From: Ceratotherium simum simum
Lineage: Eukaryota; Chordata; Mammalia; Perissodactyla; Rhinocerotidae
Direction of reading: 5' to 3'
DNA: 64,000 bases
NCBI RefSeq assembly: GCF_000283155.1
Contig: NW_004454160.1
Span: 8,446,081-8,510,080 of the forward strand
Made by a program: the position numbers and the translations under genes. Numbering within the stretch: the first letter of the stretch is position 1; every line of letters begins with the position of its first letter. The notes beneath the pieces are model-generated. The model was not told where the DNA came from. It made no database searches and was given only the letters and a program-made list of their open reading frames with translations. Positions 10,266 through 20,399 of the stretch are shown here, in pieces.

Positions 10266-11094
10266 TTTTTCTTTTTTTGCTTGTGCTCATTTGCTTTTTT
10301 AAATGGAACACAGGAGTCACAAGGCATTCTCATTAATCACAACATATAATAAAACTCTATATCTCAATTCCATGTCACGGCAATTTAAGGGGTGGAATTG
10401 CCATGGGGGAAAGGGAGAAAGTGAGGGCGACTGTTTAGTTGGACATTAGACTTCAAAGTATGGTTGAATGTTAGCCACTGACTTTGAGCATTGAGCACCT
10501 AATAGTCAAGGATAACTAACTGTTTGGGAACTCCTCTAATCCTTAAACCTTTAAAGATTTCCTCTGAAAGGGATGAAACCACAGCTACCAGTAGGAACCC
10601 ACTCTCTGGACTGCAGCAATGTTACCTTAAGCGTGAGCGAGAGTGAGGATAAAGAGTCAGAATGAGCAGGAAGTTGGGAGTCAGACTACTGGGAGTCCTG
10701 GCTGGGTTCTCTGGGAACCAGATGCTCTGAAATGGAGTTAGGTGTACAAAAGGGGAGTAACACCCATCAAAGGAAAAGGCAGAAAGCAAGACTGGCCAGG
10801 AGGAGGTCTCAGCTCATGTTGCAGACCTGACAAAGCCTCTGCCAGTCCAATAGGGTGCTCTTGGGCAAAATTGCTTGTTAAAGGAGTTCCATGTTGGTAG
10901 AAAAGGGCTAGGCCCATGGAACACCATCTTGCTCAGCCATTGGCTGGGGGTCACCCCTGGGAAGAGCATGACTGTGGCTCAAAAGCTGACAGGTCCCTGG
11001 AACTAATTGCTGGGGGCAACTAGAACCAATACTCTTGGCAGTAGGGCGGCAAGTCCTTTACTGAAGAGGCAATATAAGCAGTAAATCTCCATGT
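10266..11094. other. unassigned stretch, possibly an old repeat at 10690-11060
   Basis: No gene seen. The section from about 10690 (GGGTTCTCTGGGAACCAGATGCTCTG) to 11060 has the feel of an old interspersed repeat: its blocks, such as GGGAAGAGCATGACTGTGG and CACCATCTTGCTCAGCCATTGGC, ring familiar. I cannot name the family. Confidence 0.35.
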
Positions 11095-11310
11095 ATGCCA
11101 CACAGACATACTGAGATTCAAATCCCAGCAACAAGTGACCTTAGGCAACCACTCTGACTCAGTTTCCCCATCTGTAAAATGGAGAGAATGCCTTCCTTAC
11201 AGGGTTGTGGGAGGATTAAATAAGATGAGGCTGAACATAGTGCCTGATACAGTCCATAGTGCCTGAACATAGTGCCTGATACTGTACAGGCATTCAATAA
11301 TGTTCCTCCC
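11095..11310 (+). repeat. MIR SINE with internal tandem duplication
   Basis: Forward MIR: GAGATTCAAATCCCAGCAAC, GACCTTAGGCAACCACTCTG, CTCAGTTTCCCCATCTGTAA, AATGGAGAGAATGCC, GTTGTGGGAGGATTAAATAA, ending CAGGCATTCAATAATGTT. The 20-bp block ctgaacatagtgcctgatac occurs at 11231-11250 and again at 11263-11282, a 32-bp period tandem duplication in the MIR 3' region. Confidence 0.85.
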
Positions 11311-11879
11311 TTTCTCCTAGATGGAAATTAGCCAAGGGAACATCCTGTTCCCAGAACCAGTTCCCACCCTGCTCTTTATAAACTTCATTTCCTCTCACTT
11401 TCCGCTAGGGTATCAAGACCCTATGGCAGTTTCCTGACCCTCTGGATCGGCTGCCTCTGTGCCCCAGGGCCTGTGATGGCCCCCGACTTGTTCCTCTCCT
11501 GCCTTTCTCAGCTTGGAAAATCAAAGATGTCCATGGTTCTTGGCCCTTTCAGGCAGGGACCACTGGACGACATTAGTATGAGATGGGGGTAATGCTTCCT
11601 GGAATATACCAGAAGTAAGCAAATTGCACCATCTCTCTCAGCTGCCTGTGAGTGCATTCCATTGAGGATTCCTGTAAGAAGAAACCATCGTGTTCCTCTT
11701 TCTAAGTGCCTCATTAAAAGCCTGAGAACAGATTCCCCCTCCTTCACTTATGATCTCTACCCTGGGAGGTGAGACAGCGCCTGAATGGGAAAGAGCAGGA
11801 CGTGTTCTGTGCGAGTCCTTGTCCTTCATCAGGGTGCTCTGACCACAGGGACACAGGTCTCCCAGGTCCAGTTATTTCC
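11311..11879. other. apparently single-copy non-coding DNA
   Basis: No repeat recognised. Several overlapping short frames on the minus strand show no domain and no splice context. This block leads into the conserved-looking segment at 11880. Confidence 0.45.
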
Positions 11880-12150
11880 TGTGTGCATATAATTGGGCCT
11901 GATTTACTGGGGAGACTCAACTCGTTGGAGTATAAACACAAAACAGTTTTATTTTTTCCAGTAACTGCCCCCGGCTATACCATGCCAGATTTCTCTTTCC
12001 TGCTGGGGAGCAGCTCCCTTAACGACGTCTTGGTCTGGTTCCATAACTTTCCAGCCACTTTCGGTTACTACAACAGTCTCGTTCCGGTAATTAAGACTCA
12101 ATCTTTTACATTTTTAAAACTTTCATTGCAAACTTGATTCAAAGCTCTTC
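11880..12150 (+). promoter_or_regulatory. CNE-like block containing an exon-like segment
   Basis: Unlike its surroundings, this block is repeat-free, low in simple sequence and keeps several CpGs (AACGACGTC, TTTCGG, CTCGTTCCGG), as conserved elements often do. Inside it, 11962-12086 (125 nt) is bounded by a textbook-looking acceptor (TTTTATTTTTTCCAG ending at 11961) and a donor (CCG then GTAATT at 12087). That segment is open in the frame that runs 11769-12137, giving GYTMPDFSFLLGSSSLNDVL and onwards for 41 residues. I do not recognise the peptide. Acceptor and donor phases differ (2 nt completing a codon, then phase 0). It may be a non-coding enhancer, a rare exon, or chance. Confidence 0.35.
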
Positions 12151-13266
12151 CTCTCCCTCCCCTCCAGCTCAAGCTAGAGCAGGCCCTGGCAGTTGGGGGC
12201 AGGGGAAGGGAAGTGGGGACTGGCTTGAAGATAACTCATCCTCTTCTTTGAGGCCTTAGCATCCCTGTTTGAGGCTAGGAGGAGGGATGGGGAGTAAGGG
12301 CCTCTTTATATGACTTATGGAGACAGAGGACATGTCTCCTCTCCTTTACCCCTTCCTCGTTCTTTCAGATTCTGTTCAATGCTGGAGATTTCACCCCAGC
12401 CCTTCTCCATCACTGAGGACCACCCTTTCCTCCTCCCTCCATGCCCCAGCTGCACCTCCCCTTAGCCTCACCCGTGGTAGAGGCTCCCAACAACTCCATG
12501 CTCTGGCTTAAGTATCCAACTCTTAATTCAGCAGCAACCTGGGCAAACCATTGGCTCGTCTCCTTGAGCTGACTTCTGTGCATCTTCAGGCGGAGCCACA
12601 GGTCCTGCTGGGATGATTGTGGCCTTCAAGGGCCACACAGACCTGGGATGGGAGAGCTGCTCCTATCTTCATCCCAGTCGTGCTGTACCAGGTCCCTTCA
12701 AGTCCTGCTGGGTGGGCTACTGCTGTGGGCCTCTCGCTTTCAGAATCTCCAGGCCTGAAGTGAGTACTAGTGTTTATATTCCAGTGTAGACTTCAGGGTA
12801 CAAATGGCAAGCACTCTGCTTTTCTTGCCCATAGTGGGGGAGTGGGACAAAAGGGCATTGGGCTGCAGTCCTAGGCTCCTGGGGTCGAAGGACTCTGACA
12901 ATGCTCTGTGCCTGTGAGGCATTGTGGGGTCGCCTGTGCATCCTCTTTCCCTTTGCATTGGGACAGGAAAGCACCCCCATCTCTTCTCCATGGGGGAGAG
13001 AAGGGCCTAACCTCTCCCCACAGGCCTGCTGACTTTCTTGTCTCCTCTCAGTCCTTTTCCTGTCGTGACTGGAGGTGGGCTGGGCGCTGGTTGATTTGAG
13101 GGGTTCTGGTGACTCCATCAGCCCTGTGCGGAGGTGGCTGGCTCTGCTGGTAGCTCTCCGGGGGTTACTTAGCTCCTCTTGTCCTCATCTTTAGGCCTTG
13201 GCTGCAATTCTAGTGTAATGGGAAAACACGTGAGGATTTGCCCAGCACTATACAAGAATATCCTGT
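12151..13266. other. apparently single-copy non-coding DNA
   Basis: Moderately GC-rich with pyrimidine-rich parts near 12340-12480. I see no recognisable repeat. The minus-strand 114-codon frame at 12774-13118 is low-complexity-like and has no domain. Confidence 0.45.
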
Positions 13267-13279
13267 CTCTCCTCCTTTA
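13267..13279 (+). repeat. target-site duplication, copy 1 of 3
   Basis: ctctcctccttta. The same 13-mer recurs exactly at 13849-13861 and with one change (ctcttctccttta) at 13581-13593. Three copies around two EREs mean that two insertions used the same target. Confidence 0.93.
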
Positions 13280-13580
13280 TTTATTTATTTTTTTTGTGAG
13301 GAAGATCAGCCCTGAGCTAACATCCATGCTAATCCTCCTCTTTTTGCTGAGGGAGACCGGCTCTGAGCTAACATCCATTGCCAATCCTCCTCCTTTCTTT
13401 TTCCCCCCAAAGCTCCAGTAGATAGTTATTATGTCATAGTTGCACATCCTTCTAGTTGCTGTATGTGGGACGTGGCCTCAGCATGGCCGGAGAAGCGGTG
13501 CGTCAGTGCGCGCCCAGGATCCGAACTGGGCCGCCAGTAGCGAAGCGCGCACACTTAACCGCTAAGCCACGGGGCCAGCC
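13280..13580 (-). mobile_element. ERE SINE, full length (left of a pair)
   Basis: Reverse ERE. The plus strand reads tail, two 3' modules (GAGCTAACATCCATGCTAATCC and GAGCTAACATCCATTGCCAATC), the body (CACATCCTTCTAGTTGCTGT) and the head, ending GCTAAGCCACGGGGCCAGCC at 13580. Reading in the minus direction, the A-box equivalent (TGGCTTAGCGG) is intact and the B box is GGTTCGGATCC-like (GATCCGAACTGGGCC on plus). Many CpGs survive in the head (GTGCGTCAGTGCGCGCCC), so the copy is fairly young. The A-rich tail appears as TTTATTTATTTATTTTTTTT. Confidence 0.95.
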
Positions 13581-13593
13581 CTCTTCTCCTTTA
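13581..13593 (+). repeat. target-site duplication, copy 2 of 3
   Basis: ctcttctccttta, one mismatch from the outer two copies. It separates the two EREs and is followed by the TTTA-rich tail of the second one. Confidence 0.9.
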
Positions 13594-13848
13594 TTTATTT
13601 ATTTAATGAATTTATTCTTTTTTTGTGAGGAAGATCAGCCCTGAGCTAACATCCATGCCGCTCCTCCTCTCTTTGCTGAGGAAGACTGACCCTGAGCCAA
13701 CAGTTGTGCTCATCTTCCTCCAGTTTACGTGGGGTACCGCCACAGCATGGCCTGACAAACAATGTTCTTGTGGGCGCCCGGGATCCGAACCCAGGCCGCC
13801 AGCAGCAGAGCATGAGCACTTAACCGCTACACCACGGGGCCGGCCCCC
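13594..13848 (-). mobile_element. ERE SINE (right of a pair)
   Basis: Second reverse ERE, same orientation and subfamily layout: tail, two 3' modules (GAGCTAACATCCATGCCGCTC; then a decayed one, GAGCCAACAGTTGTGCTCATC), body, and head ending CACCACGGGGCCGGCCCCC. It is shorter than its neighbour because the body is deleted: the CATCCTTCTAGTTGCTGTATG block is missing and CTCCAGTTTACGTGGGGTAC runs straight into the head. The head is intact (ACTTAACCGCTACACCACGG). Confidence 0.94.
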
Positions 13849-13861
13849 CTCTCCTCCTTTA
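13849..13861 (+). repeat. target-site duplication, copy 3 of 3
   Basis: ctctcctccttta, identical to 13267-13279. Unique sequence resumes after it. Confidence 0.93.
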
Positions 13862-14044
13862 AACTGTGTTGAAGTTGCTCTTCCTCTTGGAAGGATTCCT
13901 TGGTTAAATCCCATTAGGCTGAAATTCTCCTGTGCTGTGCACTCCCTCAGCCCTCAGGCTCTCAGTTGGTAGTAAGCTCACATGCATGTGAGTGAATGGG
14001 TTTTTATCCATGTCTTGACTAGTTTTTATGTGTTACAAGGATAG

Positions 14045-14290
14045 CTAGTGTTTATGAAACTCCTCCCACATGCCATCTACTGTCCCTAAGCACATCACAT
14101 GCTCCATCTCATTCAGTCCTCACACCACAATCCAAGGGACTAGGTGCTATTATTACGCCCATTTTACAAACAAGAAAACTAAACAGAGATAAAAACATTA
14201 AATAACTTCTCTAAGGTTTATAGCTAAAGTGATATAAACAGGCAGTCTAAATCGCAAGCTCACACCCTCTACTAATATTCTGTTCTGCCT
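14045..14290 (-). repeat. MIR SINE
   Basis: Reverse MIR: CTAGTGTTTATGAAACTCC, CATCTCATTCAGTCCTCACA, GGTGCTATTATTACGCCCAT, TTTTACAAACAAGAAAAC, TAAGGTTTATAGCTAAAGTG. Moderately diverged, nearly full length. Confidence 0.75.
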
Positions 14291-14689
14291 ACTTGGTCCC
14301 CTCCCCCACCTCACTGCTAAAGCCCTAAGTAAGTACTTATAGATCAGTGTGAAGTACTTCCCATAATAATTTTTGTTTGGACTAACAGCATCTGCCCAGT
14401 TGGGACTTGTGCAAGAGCTGAACTAGCCATAGTGAGATTGTGGTCAACTTGTAAATGGGCCAAACTGTGTGGTCATGTTGAAGTCTTCAGCACAGACCCT
14501 TGGACAGAAGGCTCATGATGCTCCCTCATCCAATCCCTTCTCTAACATTTTTAGGTTAATTTTTTCCCAGGGAGGCCTACAGTCCTCACCATATTCTCCA
14601 AGACAGTCCACCTGAGCAATTCTTTTCATCTGAAAAATGAGAATCTCTATTGTTTGCTTAGTACATTTATTTCTGTGGTCTCCTAGATA
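14291..14689. other. apparently single-copy non-coding DNA
   Basis: No repeat or exon recognised between the two MIR copies. Confidence 0.45.
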
Positions 14690-14830
14690 TTTGTAACCAC
14701 TCTGAGTAAAAAAGGGTTCTTATCATTCTCATTTTATGGGTGAAGAAACAGAGGCATGGAGGTTAGACACTTGCCTGAGGTCACACAGCTTAGATGTGCT
14801 GGAACTGGGACCTGGAAGCAATCATCTGCC
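14690..14830 (-). repeat. MIR SINE fragment
   Basis: Reverse MIR core: TCATTCTCATTTTATGGGTG, AAGAAACAGAGGCATGGAGG, CACTTGCCTGAGGTCACACA, GCTTAGATGTGCTGGAACTG. Confidence 0.75.
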
Positions 14831-15119
14831 CCCACTCTCTCACATGCAGGTTCATCCTCAATGCCCTTCCCTGAAACCCTCAGCTTCCCGCCCCCTCGCT
14901 GTGGGCTCTGCTCACTGTGGGTATTTCATCACTTTTAGCCATGTCCATGCCCCTTGCTCCTGTCTCTTCTTCTAGCCTCCTCTTGGCAGCCTCCTCCACA
15001 TCCTCCCTGCCTCTCCCAGGGCCTGGAAGTGCCTCTCGGGGTAGGTGGACTGGGTCTTGAAGACTTCTGACTGTGACCCCCAAGTCCCTGGAGGGGCTGC
15101 TCACTGCCTTTATCAGCCT

Positions 15120-15480
15120 TAGTCACAGCGGATGTTATTTATTGTTAGATAAATGTATTTCCAAATAAAACAGAAAACAAGCAAATAACTGCGCTGACAG
15201 AGCTGTAAAAAACCTTGCCGGCTCGCTCACTTGAAGAAAAGCCTGCGCAACTAATTAAACCGGATAGGCCTCCTTGGTGTTTGGAAACAAGCTTGGAATT
15301 AATACCGCCCTTCTCAGCTGCTGGAGCCAGCCTCTAAATCTTTACTGGGCAGCAGCAAGAGAGAGACACAGAGAGTTATAGAGACAGGGAGCGGCCAAGA
15401 TGGAAGAAGACAGAGAGAGAGAGCGAGATAAATACAGTTATCCATTCGCCTCCATACCCAGATACATCACCTTCGCTAGA
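15120..15480. promoter_or_regulatory. CNE-like block with homeodomain-type sites
   Basis: A repeat-free block whose base composition changes abruptly from the C/T-rich sequence to its left. It contains AT-rich motifs typical of developmental enhancers: TTATTTATTGTTAGATAAATG, AACTAATTAAACC (a TAATTA homeodomain core) and GGAATTAATACCG. It keeps CpGs (TGCGCTGAC, GCCGGCTCGC, GCGCAAC). There is no open reading frame of note and no repeat match that I recognise. A GA-rich, GACA-containing stretch follows (about 15358-15520). Function is inferred from texture only. Confidence 0.35.
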
Positions 15481-15520
15481 CTGGATTCTAGAAAGGCAGA
15501 CAGACAGACAGAAAGGTAAC
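15358..15520 (+). repeat. GA/GACA-rich simple sequence
   Basis: Short purine runs: GAGAGAGACACAGAGAG at about 15359, GACAGAGAGAGAGAGCGAGA at about 15409, and a (CAGA)4 run at about 15497-15512. Low complexity, not a single clean microsatellite. Confidence 0.6.
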
Positions 15521-16609
15521 AGGAGAAAATCGAGCCTTTGTCTAGCTCAGAGTACATCTTGTGTCTATACCACTAAAGTCAGAGAATCACAGCCTTCTGG
15601 ACTAGAAGGGGCTTATGAGAGGTCATCTATTTCAGTGGTTTTAAAATTATTTTTAGCAGCAAAACCCTTTCTTGAAATGAAATCACACACAGAAGTGCAA
15701 TGTACAAAGCAGATAAAAGCGAGCCCTCCAGTTGGAGCTAGTTGCTCCTCCCGGCCCCTCCCTTCCTCTCTCCACAGGGGGGACAGTGTCCTCAGGATCC
15801 TCAGGGCTTGGGAGAGCACAGTTGGAAAACTGAGGCTTCCTGGCCTCTGTGTGGCAGGGCTTTGGGAGTGTCCCTCTTCAGTGGATTCAGGCTGAGCCTA
15901 TTTGGGAGTCACCAGGGGAGGGAGTGTGATAGAGAGGATCCACCAGCTGGTGAAGGAGGTGGGTTACCTGGGGGGACACCTACTCTCTTGCCTCTGAAAC
16001 TGTTGGATTCTTGAACTCTGATGTTTACTTTCCCTGGGGGCCTTTGTTGGCAGGAGTTGGGGAACTGGTTTGTTGACCTTCAGTGATGGAGTCTCAGTGG
16101 GTGAGCTTATGAGTGATCATCTGATCCCAGCTTTGCCTCAAGGATGCTTTGTATAGCTTCACATCAAGTTCAGGACAGGGTAACCAGAGTACTAGAAGGA
16201 TACCTCCCTTCTCTGGAAGAGTATGGACAGTGGCTTGAAGGGGACTTCCCAAGAGACCATCCTGGTATGCCTTGTTGGGATGACTGGTGATCTACAGGGA
16301 AACTGTACTTTGTATATTTCTATTTTTTCTTGTAGAGGAAGGAGAGGCAGTGCCTGAGGCTGGAAACCATCCAGTTGAGTGGCACTGCGGGGATTTGTCT
16401 GGTCTTCTCTGGGGAAGTTGTCACTTGCTTCTGAAGGCCCTGTTCTTAGCATTAAGAGCAGAGCGCCGAGGCTGGGTGGAAGGGCCTCTCTTGGAGGCAG
16501 TGGTGAGTGCGGGGGAAGGATGGAGAGAGCGAGACCAGGCACTGTATTTGAAGCCTTTCCTTCTCTGATTAACCCTAGGTGCCCTTGCTCAGGCCTAAAC
16601 AACAAGGGG
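15521..16609. other. apparently single-copy non-coding DNA
   Basis: No gene seen. CAGAGAATCACAGCCTTCTG at about 15579 resembles a very old repeat block that also shows at 54345 and 55420. The overlapping 146-codon minus frame (16192-16632) and the plus frames opposite it have no domain; they reflect a GC-moderate stretch with few stops. Confidence 0.45.
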
Positions 16610-16880
16610 GCACAGGAAGGAGGAGAAAACACAAATCAAGAAGTAAGGCTTTTTTTGAAGAAGAAATTATAAATTGCAATTTAATCACATAATCACTTTG
16701 ACACTCTCAAGCAAGCTAATTTCTTCCCTTGCCTCATTTCATCCACTCGGTGAGATGAATCTTAATGAATAATGTCCTATGAATATTTAATTTTTGATCA
16801 ATTTGAATTTTCTCTGGCATACCTGCTGGAGACATAAATCAGCTCCTCTTCTACCCAGCAGAGTGAATTTGGACGGTGGC
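16610..16880. promoter_or_regulatory. CNE-like AT-rich block
   Basis: Repeat-free, AT-rich island between GC-richer flanks. It is dense in homeodomain/POU-like cores: AAATTGCAATTTAATCACAT, TAATCACTTTGACAC, GAATCTTAATGAATAATG, GAATATTTAATTTTTGATC. This is the texture of a vertebrate conserved developmental enhancer. No reading frame runs through it. The call is an inference from composition and motif density. Confidence 0.35.
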
Positions 16881-19089
16881 CTGGGTGGATCTCTGCGCAT
16901 GGCCATAGAAGTGGCCTGCCTGAAGGTTTTTGGGTTCTGGTTTGCTACTTGCTCAATATTCTGACTCACACCTCCCTGGATGCCTTCTGTAAGCTGTGTT
17001 CTCTCACACTGCCCCACCAGCAGATGCCTGAAGCCAGTGGTTGCCCAGGCGGGTGAGATGCATCTGAAAATGACTTGCTGCAGGTGCTCCCTCTTGCTCC
17101 ACCCTTTTTCTTCAATGACTAAAAGAAGCCTCCCTCCTGACACTGGCTTTATCCTTCCCAGCCCCTGGGGACAGATGTTATCATTTAGAAGACAAGTATC
17201 TAAGAGGCAATGTTAGAAGTACCATTCTCAGCTGTTTGAGAAGGCTTCTTTGATGAGATAATATTTGATACTTGTACAGTGTTTTACAGTTTGCAAAGTG
17301 ACTTCACATATCTCTTTTCTTTTCATGTCTTAAAACATCCCTGTGTTTGATCTCTCTTTCCTCACTGTGAGGTGAGCGAATGGGGCTGGAGAGAGCTCTT
17401 TCTTACTCTGGGTCAAGAGGGTAAGTATAGGAATTTCCACCCTGGAAGGACTGCTAAGTTCAAAAACAGGAAAATGGGTCCAAACTGAGCTGTCCATAAA
17501 GAGGGAAGATTGAGTATTTGGGACTGGGACCTTGAGGAAGAAAGAGGAGTATCCTTAATAGGTAAGCTGGAGTTGGGCCCAATAATGAGTCAAGGACAGT
17601 GATGGGACTTTTTGAGAAGATATTTTAATTGTTTAAAGGGGAGAGATAACATGTTTAAAATGTATTTTGAATGTATATCCATATCCTGTAAATTTTGTTT
17701 TCCTGCAGCTCTCCACCCATGAAAGCGATGAGTTTTAGTGCTTCAGGAAGGGCAGGAATCAGCTAGAACAAAAAGGTCATTGTTTAGCTTTAAATCTCAA
17801 AGGCAACTTCCTGTGTTTGAGTCTATCTGGATAAAACAGTCTTCAGAGTAAGGCTTTATATAGAAAGAAAAGAAATTTCTAAATTCATTACCCTACCAAT
17901 AATATGATCACAGAATTTCCCCATAAATAATAGAGTAGAGATAATTCAGACTATGGTGTGATGGAAGTCACTTAGGAAGCTCACCCCTTCTCACCTGAGG
18001 GAGTGTAGAGGAAGAAGGGAAAGATGGAGGAAGGACAATAGAGTCAGAATCCAGTGTCCTCATTTTCCACTCTCCTGGGCCAAAATACCAGACACTGTAG
18101 AAACATTTGATGATTTGAAGGAACTCAAGAACATGGGACTTAATGTCTCCAGCCTTATATTACCCTCAATGTGGCACAGGAGTTAAAGTGAAGGGAGGTG
18201 GGTATTAGATGAGACTGAGGCAGTTGCTCTGTTCTCCATGGCCTGGGGTGTTGTGCAGTAGAACTTTGAAGCTCTTATTTGTTGTGGTTGAGATGCTGAG
18301 AGAGTTTGTAGCTGAACAGAGGACTAGGTATTGAACAAAGAGTTCACAGAACAGGTGACCTTGCAACTGGAGAAAAAGGACCAGAACTGTGGTCTTTAGT
18401 TGTGGATGCTAGTGTGTCATCCTGACAAGTCAGTCAGGGTCAGTTCTGGACAAGTGTAGGAACCAGACTAGATGAATAACCCAGTGGCAGAGGTCAACTT
18501 TAACCCGAGGTAGTTCTCTCCCATTACTCTAAGATCAAGGAAACTCCACCATCTACCTAGCTACCATTAAGGAAGAGTCAGGGTGGTGGTGGAGTGTTGG
18601 AAGAAGAAATCTGGAGGACTGAACATTTACTCTGAAGAGACTGAGCCATCCAAAGAGATATTTATTTCAATACTAGTAATTTTCAAGATTAGTTCCTTGT
18701 CTTAACTCTAGTTTCTAGAACAGAGAACTTGAGACAAAGCTTATATGCTAAAGCTTCACTGAATAGTGCAGTTTTAGGGTAGCAAGATTAAGGGAAAAAA
18801 GGAAAGTGGGGCAGGAAGAGAGAGAAGGCTTTACTGAGCTAGCCACAGCTTCACAAGAAGACCCATTTGGTTGTTCAGACACATGGGACCTCTTCCACTT
18901 GGACCATGAGAAACTGCCACACCTCAAACTAGTCTGTGGATTGTTTGAATTTATTTACTGTTTTTAACTCTTTCCTGTCTTTCAGTGGTCAGTATTTGCT
19001 TCTACTGCACTATGAGGTTGTGTTACCTGATTCCTCTGGGAAGATTCTGAGGAAGTAGGAGATCCTATACCTATGCTGTGGCCCTTTGT
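16881..19089. other. mostly single-copy non-coding DNA
   Basis: No exon recognised. TGTACAGTGTTTTACAGTTTG with CAAAGTGACTTCACATATCTC (about 17274-17315) resembles an MIR-family element in reverse. The rest, including the AT-rich parts at 17620-17960, matches nothing I know. Confidence 0.4.
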
Positions 19090-19622
19090 GTAGTTTAAAA
19101 ATATGTCCACAAATGTTTTCATGCTCTCTTCAAGAAGTGGAGTCTAATTCCCCTCCATTTGAGCGTTGGCTGGACTTAGTGACTTGCTTATAACAAATAA
19201 AATAAAGTGAAAATGACGGTGTATGATTTCAGAGATTAGGTCATCAAAGGCATTGTGTCTTCATCCTTGCTCTTAAATTACTTGCTGTGGGAGAAGCCAG
19301 TTTCCATGTTGTGAGGATTCTCATGTAGCTTACCAAGAGGCCTACATGGTGAGGATCTAAAGCCTCCTGCCAACAGCCATGAAAGTGAGCCGTCTTGGAA
19401 GTAGATCTCTAATTTTCAACTTGACCGAAGTGCAGTCAAGCCTTCAGTGACTGCAATTCCTGTCAACATCTTAACTGCCATTTCATGAGAGACCCTTGGC
19501 CAGAAGCACCCAGCTAAGCCACTCGTAGATTCTTGACCCACAGAAACTGTGAGATAATAAACATTTGTTACTTTAAGCCCTAAGTTTTGGAGTAATTTGT
19601 TACAAAGCAATAAATAAAAACA
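19090..19622 (+). mobile_element. MLT1 LTR (ERVL-MaLR)
   Basis: A nearly complete solo LTR of the mammalian MaLR group, forward. Diagnostic MLT1 blocks appear in order: GGGAGAAGCCAGTTTCCATG, GTGAGGATCTAAAGCCTCC, TGCCAACAGCCATGAAAGTG, AGCCGTCTTGGAAGTAGATC, CAAGCCTTCAGTGACTGCAA, CATCTTAACTGCCATTTCAT, GAGACCCTTGGCCAGAAGCA, CTGTGAGATAATAAACATTT, and TTTTGGAGTAATTTGTTAC. No internal (gag/pol) region is attached, so it is the product of LTR-LTR recombination or a truncated copy. Confidence 0.93.
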
Positions 19623-20399
19623 CACCCTTTATCTGAGTCTGAAAGTGATGAGAGGAACCAGAACCTTGATGAGTCTTATTGAGTCAGACCTGAGCACCAA
19701 AGCTGCTGTGGCTCCTGCCAGCACAGGCACAATGCAGTATCTGCTAAAGCCCACGCTTTGGAAAAGGCTGAGATAGCTAGCAGTGTTGGGAAATGAGGCA
19801 GTGGTGGCAGTGGCTGAGACTACCCATTGAGCATGTGGTGGAGGGGAAAGGCAAATAGGGCCAAGCAAATCTGGGGAGACCCATACTGGGTCTGGTCTGC
19901 TAGACTCCTATTCTCTAGTCCTATACTTCCCGCTAGGATGGAGCCTCCATAAGCACAATTAAACATGTTACAGAGAAATAAAGAAGCCACAAATGTTTTG
20001 TATATCTGCATAATAGCATGAGTAGAATTGAGACAACTGTTTCTGTTAAAATAATAAATTCCCATTGCAAGAAAAATTAAAACAATATGGAAAAAGCACA
20101 AAAAACAAAGCAAGCATCACCCAATAACCCATGATCCAGAGAGAACACTGTTATATAACTTAATTTTTCACACTCACTCCCTATGTTTACATTTTCCCTT
20201 TCCAATAAATATAATTACATTTTTCATCAAATATAGTGGACTAGATATTCCATAAAACTTCTCTAGGGACAGTATGCCTGCAAATGATGGAATATATAAA
20301 TATATTCCCTCCCCCTTTAAAAAATGCATTAGTGCATGGCTGAGTTGGCATAAAATGAAGGGAATTTCTTAGAGACAAAAAACAACAAGAAAACATGAA
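19623..20399. other. unassigned stretch with possible old L1 sequence
   Basis: 19623-20040 matches nothing I recognise. 20050-20330 (AACAATATGGAAAAAGCAC, CAAGCATCACCCAATAACCC, GATCCAGAGAGAACACTGTT) has the order of blocks seen in reverse 3' ends of old L1s ('aaatcacccataatcccaccacccagagataaccactgtt'). Confidence 0.4.

Noticed and set aside
16192..16632. 146-codon minus-strand frame
   Set aside because: Overlapped by open frames on the other strand, with no domain and no splice signals that I can defend.
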